From contig WBZZ01001831.1 in the NCBI GenBank assembly GCA_019918135.1, positions 92,001 to 156,000 of the forward strand: a stretch of 64,000 nucleotides of DNA. Direction: 5' to 3'. The notes under the pieces are model-generated. The model was not told the origin of the DNA. It did no database searches and saw nothing but the letters and a program-made list of their open reading frames with translations. Source of the DNA: Paulinella micropora. Its lineage: Eukaryota; Cercozoa; Imbricatea; Euglyphida; Paulinellidae. Positions 1 through 8,442 of this stretch are shown in pieces. Numbering within the stretch: position 1 is the stretch's first letter; every line of letters starts with the position of its first letter. The translations under genes and the position numbers were made by a program.

Positions 1-798
1 GTGCGCTTGGACATTGCTGCCTGTGACACATACGCCGATTCCATGTCCGAGCTCTTGTTCGATGACCAGTCCGCCCCCGGCAATGGACTCGAGGGGCTGC
101 GCTCTGCAATGTACAACAGCATCCAGCATAGCTCTCCGCAGGGCGCCGTGCTGGCCGGGCGCGCTGTGCGCCAGTGCGCTCTCGACGAGGGAGGCCCGGG
201 CTACCTACAGCTAATCCTGTTAGCTTTTCCCGGATCGCAGCAAACAAATCAGACCCCAGGGGTGCAGGTAGATATCAGCCACGTGTTTGCGGTCGAGGGC
301 GCGGCCGAGTGCGGGTGCAACGGCTTGTTGTCGTGCGGCGCGGCTGCCGGGGAGTACAGGGAGGGCGCGTGGCAGTACTGGTACACCGACGCGTGCGTCG
401 CCAATTGGTCATTGCCGCCCTCGCAAGCGGTGCCGTCGTCGCTAGTAGAATGCCAGGCTAGCAGGGCGTGGCCACCCCCGCTGTGCACTAGTAACTGGAC
501 CTCGACGACCTCGACGACGACGACGACGACGACGGCGCCGGACTCAACCTCGGCCTCAAGGCCAAGCTCAGCCTCGGCTTCTTCAACATCGTCAATCTCA
601 GCCTCGGCCTCCGCCCAGGCAAGCCAGGCGGCAAGTCTTGGGGGGCGGCAGGGCTCGTCGCCCTCCTCCTCCTCTACACCCTTTCCTACGCACACAGTCG
701 AGCTATCTAGTGCCGGTGCGGTCTCTTCGGTACCAGTTGGTTTTGGCTGCCTGGTTTTGGTCTTTATCGCAGCTCTCTTGTCTGCAGCAGAATTCTAG
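1..798 (+). CDS. Mucin-like surface glycoprotein, 5'-partial
   Basis: The window opens inside this gene. The first codon is GTG with no upstream context, so the true start is probably outside. About 160 residues of cysteine-containing ectodomain carry N-glycosylation sequons (NWS, NWTS). A threonine run, encoded by a short GAC/ACG triplet repeat near 505-530, leads into a Ser/Ala-rich stalk. The last ~20 residues are hydrophobic (VPVGFGCLVLVFIAALL) and end almost at the stop, as in GPI-anchor signals or tail-less membrane anchors. This is the layout of a stalked cell- or envelope-surface protein; no family is recognised. An AATAAA lies about 60 bases after the stop. The opposite-strand ORF at 249-695 is judged a shadow. 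Confidence 0.6.
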   Translation: MRLDIAACDTYADSMSELLFDDQSAPGNGLEGLRSAMYNSIQHSSPQGAVLAGRAVRQCALDEGGPGYLQLILLAFPGSQQTNQTPGVQVDISHVFAVEGAAECGCNGLLSCGAAAGEYREGAWQYWYTDACVANWSLPPSQAVPSSLVECQASRAWPPPLCTSNWTSTTSTTTTTTTAPDSTSASRPSSASASSTSSISASASAQASQAASLGGRQGSSPSSSSTPFPTHTVELSSAGAVSSVPVGFGCLVLVFIAALLSAAEF

Positions 799-801
799 TG
801 C

Positions 802-823
802 CCAGCCCGCTTGCGCGGGCTGG
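802..823. repeat. Dispersed palindrome CCAGCCCGC-N4-GCGGGCTGG
   Basis: A perfect 9-bp stem with a 4-base loop (TTGC), four bases after the stop of the mucin-like gene. The same stem recurs at 1534, 6483, 7007, 10163, 24434 and 42602, sometimes inside genes. It is a dispersed palindromic element; here it could also form an RNA hairpin in the 3' UTR. Confidence 0.8.
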
Positions 824-855
824 AAGAGGGCGGCGCGGGGGGCTTGTACAAGTAA

Positions 856-861
856 AATAAA
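856..861 (+). promoter_or_regulatory. Poly(A) signal AATAAA
   Basis: A canonical AATAAA about 58 bases after the stop of the mucin-like gene, in the short convergent gap before the MYND gene. The position fits eukaryotic 3'-end processing. Confidence 0.55.
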
Positions 862-930
862 AAAGAATTCTTGTGGGTTTCCTTTTTCCCCCCGTCCGTG
901 GTACAAAGGTTGTTCGCCCGGATCTCGTTG

Positions 931-2115
931 TTAGCGTCCAAGATGTTTTAATAACACAAAAAAAGAAAATTTTTCTAACAGAATCTCCTCATGGCTTTTG
1001 CGCCCAGAAAGACAGGATCTGTGGTTGCAGAAAGGGGGGCACGCAGCTCTGCAGTTCGGCTTGCAAGCAGTCGGGTCCTTGCCCCGCGCCAAGAGCTCAG
1101 CCGCGAAGCGCGCCTTGTCTGAACAGAGCTTGAAAAAAAGATGTTCTCTCATGGCGGGCTGTTGCGGCAGCATGGCCGTGTCGGGATTCAAGCGCACCAA
1201 GTCGAGCACTGCCTCGAGGAGGAGCAAGCGGCCTTCAAGCAATGGGTCCCCGGACGTCTTGCCACGCTTGAGCGCGAGGTGCTTTTGAGGTAACTCCATG
1301 GCCAAGATCACTGCAATCGCTGGTTGTATTTTTGGGCGGCACTGCCTCTTGTGAAAGGCCTGCCAGTGGGCACGTTGGCAGGCCGCGTTGCAATACATGG
1401 AGAGGCGGCAGCGGGAACAGGCCAGCAAGGGCGCGGTCGCGGAATCCTTGCGGGAGCAGCGCGCACACTCCAAGGCGCGACTCAGCCCGCCGGGGGGCCT
1501 GCTGCCCCCCGATCCCCCCCTGCCCTCCCTCCTGCCCGCGCCAGCGGGCTGGGCTCTGCCAATGATAGTGGGTGTGATGCTCTTTTTCCAGACCATGACC
1601 CCGCCTCTCTCGGACAGGCGCTCGAGCAGTGCTTCGACCACGACACAAACGCCGATCTCTGGCGGCACATCCTTGACCTCGGCTCGCAGGGGTTGCAGGT
1701 GGGGCTGTGCCAGATCTTTCCTGGACAGCGCCGCAATGGTGATTTCCGGGCAACCCGGGCGCACCGTCGCGAGCAGAAACACGTCGCACATTTTTCTGTC
1801 ACGCTGCGCCTTGTCTGCGGCTGCGAGCAGTGAATTGCGCATGTCTTGGCTGGCCGCGGCTTGCTGTAGAAAGGCCACGGCCCGTGCGTGCTGTGCATTG
1901 TTCTTGGCTCCGGCGATGCAGGACACTTTGTGCCGAGCTTTCCAATCGGACTCTTGGCATGCAACACTGCAATAATAAGCCAAGCGGCACTGGGCACAGA
2001 CGCGATATTTAGATGCAGTTTTCTGGCCGGCGGGCAGGCCGCGCTGTTTCAGCAGCGTGCCCCCGCAAGCCGCGTTGGCACAGCTATAGAATGACAGCAC
2101 GGCGTCGCTCGGCAT
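931..2115 (-). CDS. Double MYND zinc-finger protein
   Basis: The first in-frame ATG is at 2115 (MPSDAVLSF), giving about 394 residues; the frame is open upstream to 2160 without an ATG. Two MYND fingers are complete. The first lies near residues 12-66 with CxxC pairs, YYCSVACQ and H/C ligands. The second lies near 210-255 (CARC, CSRC, YCNAACQ, HKRQC). MYND fingers bind proline-rich partner peptides and often mark chromatin or ubiquitin-linked adaptors. The C-terminal ~110 residues are helical and resemble those of the double-MYND protein at 24429-25562 (compare LLLEAVLDLVRL with LLLQTAIELVRL), so the two are paralogues. A Gly/Ser/Arg-rich insert between the fingers is encoded by a dispersed palindromic element. 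A G22/C15 hairpin lies about 90 bases upstream. Confidence 0.85.
   Translation of the reverse strand: MPSDAVLSFYSCANAACGGTLLKQRGLPAGQKTASKYRVCAQCRLAYYCSVACQESDWKARHKVSCIAGAKNNAQHARAVAFLQQAAASQDMRNSLLAAADKAQRDRKMCDVFLLATVRPGCPEITIAALSRKDLAQPHLQPLRAEVKDVPPEIGVCVVVEALLERLSERGGVMVWKKSITPTIIGRAQPAGAGRREGRGGSGGSRPPGGLSRALECARCSRKDSATAPLLACSRCRLSMYCNAACQRAHWQAFHKRQCRPKIQPAIAVILAMELPQKHLALKRGKTSGDPLLEGRLLLLEAVLDLVRLNPDTAMLPQQPAMREHLFFKLCSDKARFAAELLARGKDPTACKPNCRAACPPFCNHRSCLSGRKSHEEILLEKFSFFVLLKHLGR
1488..1556. repeat. Two-hairpin palindromic element inside MYND gene
   Basis: A GGGGGGC-CTGCT-GCCCCCC hairpin, a CCCCCC run and a GCCCGC-N4-GCGGGC hairpin follow one another. The same order and spacing occur at 6440-6505 in the RecD-like helicase and at 42560-42626 in a non-coding region. 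In both genes it reads in the same frame and encodes a Gly-Gly-Ser-Gly-Gly-Ser linker, so it extends the proteins without breaking them. Confidence 0.75.
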
Positions 2116-2206
2116 GACAGGCCCCGTGGAAGCACACACTTTTCTTTTTTGTGCTCGCACCTCTTCCCCCCCCCTCCCAACAAGAGAAGGGACGAGGAAT
2201 GAAACC

Positions 2207-2247
2207 GGGGGGGGGGGGGGGGGGGGGGCTTTCCCCCCCCCCCCCCC
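2207..2247. repeat. Long G-run/C-run hairpin upstream of MYND gene
   Basis: Twenty-two G, CTTT, then about fifteen C: a near-perfect intergenic hairpin. The rest of the 2161-2580 gap holds G/A-rich and C/T-rich tracts and an AT-rich stretch but no gene I can support. Exact run lengths may be unreliable in the assembly. Confidence 0.8.
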
Positions 2248-2592
2248 GAGGGGGAGGAGAGGGAGGGTATGCGCCTGAGAGAGATGGGGGGGGGGGCTGG
2301 GAGTATAATAAAATTAAATCAAATGAGAGTACCATTTTTCTGGGGTGTAACTTTTCGAACTAGCTTGCGTGTGTGTTGGCGCTCGGAATCACGCACATTA
2401 TTTGAGCACGGTAAGGAATTTTTAATCTAGCATCGACAGGGAGAGGGGCACCCCCCCCCCTCCCTCTCCCCTTTTCTCCCTTTCTCCCTCCTCTCTCCCT
2501 TCTACCCCCACCCCCCTGTCATTTGTATAGTTAACCCCTGTGGCTGATTTTTTATTGTCGAATAAAAAGATTACAGGGCTTTCCGCGAGGAG

Positions 2593-2859
2593 GTGAATGA
2601 TCAGATTACATCGTTCAAGCTGAGAGCTCAGCGCGCGGCCGGGAATCGACTTATTTCAACCGAAAGCGGAAGGGTCCTGCAATTTAACAACCAGGCGCAC
2701 GTCGATCACGTTATTCCCTTCCATGTTATCAAGGCTCGTTTCTTGGAGCAAGAAGCTCTGTCCGTGGTTCCTCCCGATCGCACCGTATCATTGTCTTTAA
2801 TTAAGAAAAAACAAACAAGAACCCTCTTATATTTTTTAGTATTACCATGCATAGCCTAA
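2593..2859 (+). pseudogene. HNH-endonuclease-like remnant
   Basis: The open frame has no ATG (it opens at GTG). It contains the signature HVDHVIPFHVIKARF, the Asp-His-x-x-Pro-Phe core seen in DUF3223-type HNH proteins of large viruses and plants, preceded by a stretch typical of that family. The normal N-terminal region and the final His/Asn ligands are missing, so this is most likely a 5'- and 3'-truncated remnant. A different HNH gene is present at 31210-32085. Confidence 0.45.
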
Positions 2860-3032
2860 CCACGCAGACCGAGGCGACGACGACCCAAGAGACTCCATCC
2901 ACGGAGCATGACTCTAGCTATGGCTGGATACATGTCGGTTGGTGCGGCACCGATTGCTTTTTGTATATACTGGGTTCGATGTGTATGCTTGCGCTGGTCG
3001 GGCCCCGTCGCGCTGCTGACACTGCAAACTAA
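2847..3032 (+). CDS. Possible small membrane protein
   Basis: An ATG-started ORF of 61 residues with a Thr-rich N-terminus and one hydrophobic segment (FLYILGSMCMLALVG). It overlaps the HNH remnant by a few bases, and its last codons run into a copy of dispersed repeat R1. No homologue is recognised; it could be chance. Confidence 0.25.
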   Translation: MHSLTTQTEATTTQETPSTEHDSSYGWIHVGWCGTDCFLYILGSMCMLALVGPRRAADTAN

Positions 3033-3100
3033 GAGAGGGAGAGGGAGAGCACACATTGTCTTAGTCCACAACCCCCCCCCCCCCCTCCCAGTCTGACAAT
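3013..3100 (+). repeat. Copy of dispersed repeat R1 (partial)
   Basis: Reads ACTGCAAACTAAGAGAGGG, then a GAGAGCAC-ACATTGTCTTAGTCC block and a C-run. The same blocks in the same order recur many times between 48.6 and 61.2 kb. This is an outlying copy. Confidence 0.7.
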
Positions 3101-3225
3101 ATCCTGCGGGCCGAGCAGGTAGTAGAGGAGTGTACATAATTAAAGAAGGCTAAAAAAGAGAAATACGTAGTTTGGCCAGGGGGGGGCCAAAGAGGCGCTC
3201 CCTCCCCCTCTCTCTTTATAAACTT

Positions 3226-4845
3226 ATGTCACATCCTATTTGCGAAGATTGCGGCAAGAAGAAAAAGAAAATTAGTAGAGAAACGCAACTCATGGACATA
3301 TCAGACGACGAGAAATGGCGCTATGTAGAAAAGGCCCACCAGCTTTCGTCAGGCTCCATCACCGTCTGGGACGACTCAAAGCAATGGGACATCGCTATCC
3401 AAACGTGCAAAAACGCTCCTAGGCTCGTGATTGGAAAGGATGTGACTGACGAGGAGCTCGCACGCCTACTAACGCTGCGTGACGAGTTTGCCGAGCTGCG
3501 CGTGTGTGATGATGGTGATGGTGGTCCGGGCTTAGCTGAAAAGACAAAAAAGCGAAAGACTTTGCCACGAGCTGCCTGGATAAAGGTCCAGGAGCTACAG
3601 GTGCGCCTTGCCGAATGGACGGCGGATGATTTAACAATGTTTGTCAACGGTTCGATCAACAAATGTTATCCAATGAAGCCTGTAAACAGTTGGATGGACG
3701 AAGCTGATTTGGACAGCTTCGAAAGCGTGCTGCAGAAGCTGGATATCAGTGGCTGTGTCAAAGTCACGTCTTTGCCCGAATTGGGCATATTCCAGACGCT
3801 AAAGGAGCTTAACGTGTGTCAAACCGGGATCAAGACACTAGGTGATATTTTCTTATACGGAAATAAGGGGGAGGCCCTGGAGCGGATCTGCTTTACCCTC
3901 GTGAAGGGCAACAAAAGCTTGTCCGACTATCTGCCAAAGAGCGTGAAACCCAAGAAGCTTGAGGTCTACTATACCGCCGAGTCTGGCGAGCCTGTCGCGG
4001 ATGGGGAAGAGGTTACTCTCTCCGGCCTCTCTGTATTGTCGGGCTTGGTTTCTCTGCGCTTCGTAAACAATACCGGCAAGGCCGTCAAGCTAGCACATCA
4101 AGTCTGGGTTGATATTGGAAGGGTACTTTCTACGAGCTTTGAAAACTTGTGTTTGGTGGGCGTTCAGCTAGACGGGAAGGAAATCAAACGCCTGCAGCAG
4201 TTCTCACAGCATCTGGTTAACATAGGAAGAACAAGGGGCTTCAACACATTGCACCTAGAGGGTTGTACTTGGAACAGAAAATCGAGTGAGGGTGAGGTTG
4301 CCGCCTGTTTGGGATCCAAGATGAATGCCAGCAATCTGGAGTTTGTGGAATGTGCGTTCACAGGCAACGAGCTGGCGGAAGGCATGTGGTCTTGCGGTAA
4401 GAATCTTCGAATCAAAAGTTTAAAGCTGTGGAATACTAACACAATGTTCCCACGCCTTTACGGACAGCCCCCAAGACACAAGATGCCTTCACTGAAGAAA
4501 CTAGCTCTCGACCCTTGCCCTCTGGATGACAAAGAGCTCGTTGCTAGTATCAAAGCCTGTAAAACTCTTAAAAGCCTGGCGATTGGTTCTGTAAGTGCTT
4601 TGCAGCACTATGCAGTGCTGCAAAGGCTGGTACAGCAAGCCGAGGTTAAATCTCTGGGTCTGCACATGGAAAACGCGGATTTCTGTTTGGTGTTAAGCCT
4701 TGTCCAGACCTGCCCCTCCCTCAAGACCTTGGAGCTGCCCTACATGACGAGATTTACGTTGGCTCAGTGGTATAAGGTGTTGAAAGAAGCTGAGCTTCAT
4801 AAGCGCCAGTTGGTCTTTAGGCTGCCAACAAATGTAAGACCTTGA
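3226..4845 (+). CDS. LRR-like protein, intact member of a paralogous pair
   Basis: The ATG at 3226 is chosen because the paralogue at 45804-47327 starts at the same residue (MSHPICEDCG versus MSQPICEVCG), although the frame is open upstream. It has 539 residues. The N-terminus has a CxxCGKKKKK element. A conserved region containing WRYVEKAHQLSSG and PRLVIG follows, then irregular leucine-rich repeats from about residue 150 to the end (LDISGCVKVTSLPELG, LKELNVCQTGIKTLG). Such proteins are protein-interaction scaffolds; the partner is unknown. TTTATAAAC sits about 8 bases before the ATG and ATTAAA at 4893. The 3' flank (GAGGCGTTTTATACATT ... GTAGCTTCTG) recurs as repeat R2 in the 48-62 kb region. 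Confidence 0.75.
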   Translation: MSHPICEDCGKKKKKISRETQLMDISDDEKWRYVEKAHQLSSGSITVWDDSKQWDIAIQTCKNAPRLVIGKDVTDEELARLLTLRDEFAELRVCDDGDGGPGLAEKTKKRKTLPRAAWIKVQELQVRLAEWTADDLTMFVNGSINKCYPMKPVNSWMDEADLDSFESVLQKLDISGCVKVTSLPELGIFQTLKELNVCQTGIKTLGDIFLYGNKGEALERICFTLVKGNKSLSDYLPKSVKPKKLEVYYTAESGEPVADGEEVTLSGLSVLSGLVSLRFVNNTGKAVKLAHQVWVDIGRVLSTSFENLCLVGVQLDGKEIKRLQQFSQHLVNIGRTRGFNTLHLEGCTWNRKSSEGEVAACLGSKMNASNLEFVECAFTGNELAEGMWSCGKNLRIKSLKLWNTNTMFPRLYGQPPRHKMPSLKKLALDPCPLDDKELVASIKACKTLKSLAIGSVSALQHYAVLQRLVQQAEVKSLGLHMENADFCLVLSLVQTCPSLKTLELPYMTRFTLAQWYKVLKEAELHKRQLVFRLPTNVRP

Positions 4846-4892
4846 GGCGTTTTATACATTTTCTTTTTTGGTAGCTTCTGCATGATTGTTTA

Positions 4893-4898
4893 ATTAAA
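4893..4898 (+). promoter_or_regulatory. Poly(A) signal ATTAAA
   Basis: ATTAAA within TTTAATTAAAG, 48 bases after the LRR gene stop and just before the convergent helicase gene. Confidence 0.5.
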
Positions 4899-4930
4899 GT
4901 TTGTAACTTGTACACATCTATCACTAGTGC

Positions 4931-7900
4931 CTATAGCCTAACCACGCCAACCGTGGCTTGGCCCGCCGCGTGCACTGCAGCGTCGCTGATTAAAAGAGCT
5001 TTATTTGTCTCGGACTCGTCCTCGGCCCAGAGCGGGGGCGTAAGCAAGGAAGTGATGCTGCGCGGTTCGTGGGACCAGCGCAGCACACATTGTTTCCAAA
5101 AAACTCGCAGATCTGGCGGGTAGCTGGCCGCGGGCGGGCGTCTCTGCAAAACGTAAGTTTTGCAATCACGACGAGTACGCGTGAGCGCCGTGTACAAGAT
5201 TTGTGCCAAAAAGTGGTGGCGGGGAGAATATGGTGTTGGCGGGAGCACTATCACCACATCGTTGAATTCTCCGCCTTGAACACAGACATCCGTCTCCCCA
5301 TACGCGAGCTTCAGAGCGTCCTCTCCGTGCTGGCGCTTTGACCAGTATTGCACGAGGCGCGGTTTTTGGCCGAGACCGCCCGCAAACCAAAGAGTGAAGA
5401 CACGGTAGGACAGGGCGTGCGAGAGCGGGTAAGCGGGCTGGCGGTCGGTGCTAGTAATTTCCACTACTCTGAGCGGAGCCAGACCCTCCGGCCAGCGCCC
5501 GTCCAAGGTGTACAGGACGTCCTGGATGCGCACAACGAAACCCACACAGCGCACTTCGTCCCGTGCCAGCAGCTCTGTCCGGATGGGCGCATCAAGAAGG
5601 GAGGGATCGCCAAGCCTGGGAGCAGCCCCTGCTGCGCCCCCTTTGCCCGCAGCAGCAGCTGCCCGCTTTTGCTCCTCCTCTTCGTTGAGCCCCAGGTCTT
5701 CCAAGCGCGGCGGGCTGAGGCTCTCGAGGCTCCGGCAGTTGAGTCGAACTTTGAGACTGACACGGAGAGCGTAGCGGGTGGGTGCACCCGGCCAAGACCC
5801 TGCGCCGTAGGGATGAGCGCCGGCCAGGCGGGCCAGCTCGTTGTTGACGACATCCACCTCAGCCCTACGCACGGCAATCACTTGCCAGTCAGGAAAAGCT
5901 TGCTCGCCCTGCAAGACGCGGGCGAGCAGCCCCTCGGGCTGCAGGGCGTATCGGTCATGCAACGTGCGCAGGCGCGTGGCTAGCCCGTGACAGTCGGCGG
6001 CTTTGTCTGTGTACGGGACGTACTCCAAGCAGCGCTCCAGGTCGGAGAGTAGCGGTGTTTCTCCGATGCGCAGCTGGGCCGCGAGCCGCTGCGCCAGGCA
6101 CAGTTCCGTGCTACCCGTGGCCAGACGCAGCACCGAGGTGAGATGCGCGCAGTGCTGGGGGTAGAGCTTTTGCACGAGGGAGTGAACCGAGCCGTAGCCT
6201 ATCGGGGGGAGCTGCGCCGGGTCCCCTAGCAGAAGGAGGCGCTGCCATTTGGGGGCCAACCTGTTCAGCGCGAGCAGCAGCTGCAGCAAAAAGGCCGGTG
6301 ACATGAGCGACACTTCGTCGATGAGCGCCGCGTAGGGCTGCCCCAGGGGCAGAGCCCCGCCGTCCGAGTCTTTCTTTCGGCGGGGCACCCCCCGCGCGCG
6401 CACGCACAGCCAGGCCTGGGTCTTGTGGTCCGGGATCGCCACGGGGGGCATGCTGCCCCCCGAGCCCCCCTGCTCCTGCTCGCCAGCCCGCGCTAGCGGG
6501 CTGGGCGCTAGGAGGCTGGCCCCCGCCACGTTGCGGCGCTGGGCTACCTGCACGGCGTTGCGAGTCATGGCAATGAAGAGGACGGGCAGCCCGCAGTGCC
6601 TGACCTGTCCAGCCAGCGTGGTTTTGCCCGTTCCCCCGGCGCCAGTCAGCAACCCGACGGAACTCTGCAGGCAGGTCTTGAGCGCGAGCTCCTGCTCGTT
6701 CGTAAGGCACGGCGACCCCGACGCCGACCCCGACGCCGACCCCGACACCGGGCTCGCGGGCGGGGGGGGAGAGCTGCTGCTGCTGCTGCTACTGTCGGCG
6801 GGGCTGCCGCGCGAGGCACAGTGCCTAAGTAGGCGAACAAGCCTGCGCTCTTGGTTAAAGAACCAGCGCGGCGCGCACAGGTCCTGGCGTGGGCGCACCC
6901 AGGGGGAGTCGGCCGAGGGCTGGTCGGGCGCTGACTCCCAAAGCTCGTCTAGGTACTGCTGCAGCGCGGGCAGCTGCGCGTGGTCGAGCTCATAGTCGGG
7001 GGCCTTCCAGCCCGCGCTTAGCGTGGGCTGGGCGCTAGCACGGCGGGGCTGGGCCTTGACGAACCTGCACCACGGCTCTGCCCCGCCCCCCCCGTGCAAG
7101 AAGCCCAGCAACTGCAGGGCGCCTAGGAAATTCATCTTGCCTTCGTCGCTTCGCTGCACGAGAGGGAGGCAGGCTTTCAGCAGCGCGCCACCGCCCCCTC
7201 CGCCCGGCTCGTCCGAGCACGCTACCGAGGGGCGCACGAAGCAGGCGTCCTTGCGCACCGACAGAGTGTTACAGAGCAGCAAATGCAGCAGCAGCCGGCA
7301 GCGCCCGTCCTCGCCCAGTGCCTCCCGCCAGGCGCTCTGTAGCAGGTGCGGAAGACGGGCGAAGCGCCTGGGTGAAAGGCTGTGGGGAGGGTCCATCAGG
7401 TCCTTGAGCTGCAGGCCCAGATCTCCCTCCATGGCAGCCTCGCCTTGCCACAGGCAGGGCTCGTACCAAACCCGCGGGTCAGCTGTGTAAAAGCAGGTCA
7501 GCCAGGCCTCTCGCTGCAGCTTGGTGTAGTCGCGCCACACCTTGTCGACCGGCAGCACGGAGGCTAGGTGGCCCCAGCGCGCGTCCTCGCGCAAGAGGCT
7601 CACCAACGCGTTTAGCAGCTCGTTCCTCTCGTTCTCGTCCTGATCGGCCAGCCGCTCGTTGACGGTGCGGTCGTCCTCGTCCTCTTCGCCCCCCTTCCTC
7701 AGCCCGCGGGAGGAAGAAGAGCTAGGGGGATTGCGGGGGGCAGCATGCCCCTTGAGGGCAGCATGCCCCTTGAGGGCAATATGCCACCCGGGTTCTACTT
7801 TTCGCTTTTTGTAGGGAGGCGGTGGCGGGGCGAGCGTGGCCTTTTTTTTCGGAGTTTTTTTCTTGTACAGCTGGACTTCTATGAGCCCCTTTTTCTGGTC

Positions 7901-8044
7901 AAACTTGGCCCCCTTAGTGTCGGCGACCACGGCCTGTCTGGACAGACGGAGACCGTCCACATAGCCCTCATTGGCCAAAAGCAGCAACCAGGCGGGCCCC
8001 CACAGCGTCAGCCTTTGGGGCTGACCCGTCGTGGTTGCGCACAA
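4931..8044 (-). CDS. RecD-like superfamily 1 DNA helicase
   Basis: The frame encodes 1037 residues but has no ATG at its 5' end; coding character seems to continue upstream into a C-run, so the start is uncertain. Helicase motifs are clear: Walker A GAGGTGKTT near residue 470, Walker B-type IDEVS near 575, motif III GDPAQLPP near 610, and a C-terminal YTALTRTRRD near 950 like motif VI of RecD/TraA helicases. ATP-driven 5'-3' unwinding in replication, repair or recombination is the expected role. Between a ~400-residue N-terminal region and the helicase core lies a Ser/Pro/Gly spacer partly built from GACGCCGACCCC tandem units. Two palindromic elements lie in frame. It is longer than bacterial RecD2; the N-terminal domain is unrecognised. 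Confidence 0.85.
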   Translation of the reverse strand: MCATTTGQPQRLTLWGPAWLLLLANEGYVDGLRLSRQAVVADTKGAKFDQKKGLIEVQLYKKKTPKKKATLAPPPPPYKKRKVEPGWHIALKGHAALKGHAAPRNPPSSSSSRGLRKGGEEDEDDRTVNERLADQDENERNELLNALVSLLREDARWGHLASVLPVDKVWRDYTKLQREAWLTCFYTADPRVWYEPCLWQGEAAMEGDLGLQLKDLMDPPHSLSPRRFARLPHLLQSAWREALGEDGRCRLLLHLLLCNTLSVRKDACFVRPSVACSDEPGGGGGGALLKACLPLVQRSDEGKMNFLGALQLLGFLHGGGGAEPWCRFVKAQPRRASAQPTLSAGWKAPDYELDHAQLPALQQYLDELWESAPDQPSADSPWVRPRQDLCAPRWFFNQERRLVRLLRHCASRGSPADSSSSSSSSPPPPASPVSGSASGSASGSPCLTNEQELALKTCLQSSVGLLTGAGGTGKTTLAGQVRHCGLPVLFIAMTRNAVQVAQRRNVAGASLLAPSPLARAGEQEQGGSGGSMPPVAIPDHKTQAWLCVRARGVPRRKKDSDGGALPLGQPYAALIDEVSLMSPAFLLQLLLALNRLAPKWQRLLLLGDPAQLPPIGYGSVHSLVQKLYPQHCAHLTSVLRLATGSTELCLAQRLAAQLRIGETPLLSDLERCLEYVPYTDKAADCHGLATRLRTLHDRYALQPEGLLARVLQGEQAFPDWQVIAVRRAEVDVVNNELARLAGAHPYGAGSWPGAPTRYALRVSLKVRLNCRSLESLSPPRLEDLGLNEEEEQKRAAAAAGKGGAAGAAPRLGDPSLLDAPIRTELLARDEVRCVGFVVRIQDVLYTLDGRWPEGLAPLRVVEITSTDRQPAYPLSHALSYRVFTLWFAGGLGQKPRLVQYWSKRQHGEDALKLAYGETDVCVQGGEFNDVVIVLPPTPYSPRHHFLAQILYTALTRTRRDCKTYVLQRRPPAASYPPDLRVFWKQCVLRWSHEPRSITSLLTPPLWAEDESETNKALLISDAAVHAAGQATVGVVRL
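6440..6505. repeat. Two-hairpin palindromic element inside helicase gene
   Basis: A GGGGGGC-ATGCT-GCCCCCC hairpin, a CCCCCC run, then CCAGCCCGC-GCTA-GCGGGCTGG at 6483-6504. Order and spacing match 1488-1556. In the helicase it encodes APSPLARAG...GGSGGSMPP just after Walker A, between conserved motifs, where an extra loop is tolerable. Confidence 0.8.
7007..7031. repeat. Dispersed palindrome in helicase N-terminal region
   Basis: CCAGCCCGCGCT-TA-GCGTGGGCTGG, a slightly diverged copy of the 9-bp stem element, read in frame as QPTLSAGWK. It is a second in-frame copy in the same gene. Confidence 0.7.
7736..7788. repeat. Tandem repeat in helicase N-terminal region
   Basis: About two and a half copies of an 18-base unit (GGGCAGCATGCCCCTTGA), itself a hairpin, encoding ALKGHAALKGHAA. 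It resembles the first hairpin of the two-hairpin element, so it may be an amplified fragment of it. Confidence 0.7.
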
Positions 8045-8442
8045 AACTATATATTCACTGCCTTTTTGTGTTTTGGCAATGCGCGAGAAACGCCAGCTGG
8101 TCCAGGCGTGCCCCGCCAGGAGAAGTTGGGGGGGGGGGGGGAGGCTCGGCTTGCATTCTTTCTAGACAAGAGCCTGGACTCTCAAAAAGAAACGCAAACA
8201 AGAGGGGGAGGAGAAGGGGAGCAAGAGAAGGGCCACAAGAGAGAGGGGGGGGAGTGCCCCGGGGGGGGGGGGGGGGGTGGAGGAGGGGATGAGGGGGGAG
8301 GGGGAAGGGAGGCGCGGAATGTAAAGGAAGGAAGGGGGAGGGGGTGGGGGGGAGTACTCCCCTTCCCCCTCCTCCTCTTCTTCGCTACAATCTTGTAAAA
8401 AGGGGGAGAGGAGGGGAACAAGAAGAAAAAACTTAAGAGTCA
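8045..8442. repeat. Low-complexity G-rich intergenic region
   Basis: Contains a G14 run, several (G)n(A) purine tracts, a CCCCGGGGG(n) block near 8258-8277 and a pyrimidine stretch. It separates the divergent helicase and 8443 genes, so it probably holds both promoters. Part may code for the helicase N-terminus. Confidence 0.6.

Noticed and set aside
249-695. 148-residue minus-strand ORF opposite the mucin-like gene
   Set aside because: The Val/Glu runs are the reverse reading of the Thr/Ser-coding triplet repeat.
2849-4960. Shared 15-mer ATAGCCTAACCACGC at 2849 and 4930
   Set aside because: A single match of this length is near chance level for 64 kb and the flanks do not align.
5348-6995. 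Plus-strand ORFs opposite the RecD-like helicase
   Set aside because: The helicase motifs fix the coding strand; the opposite products are low-complexity Arg/Ser/Pro.
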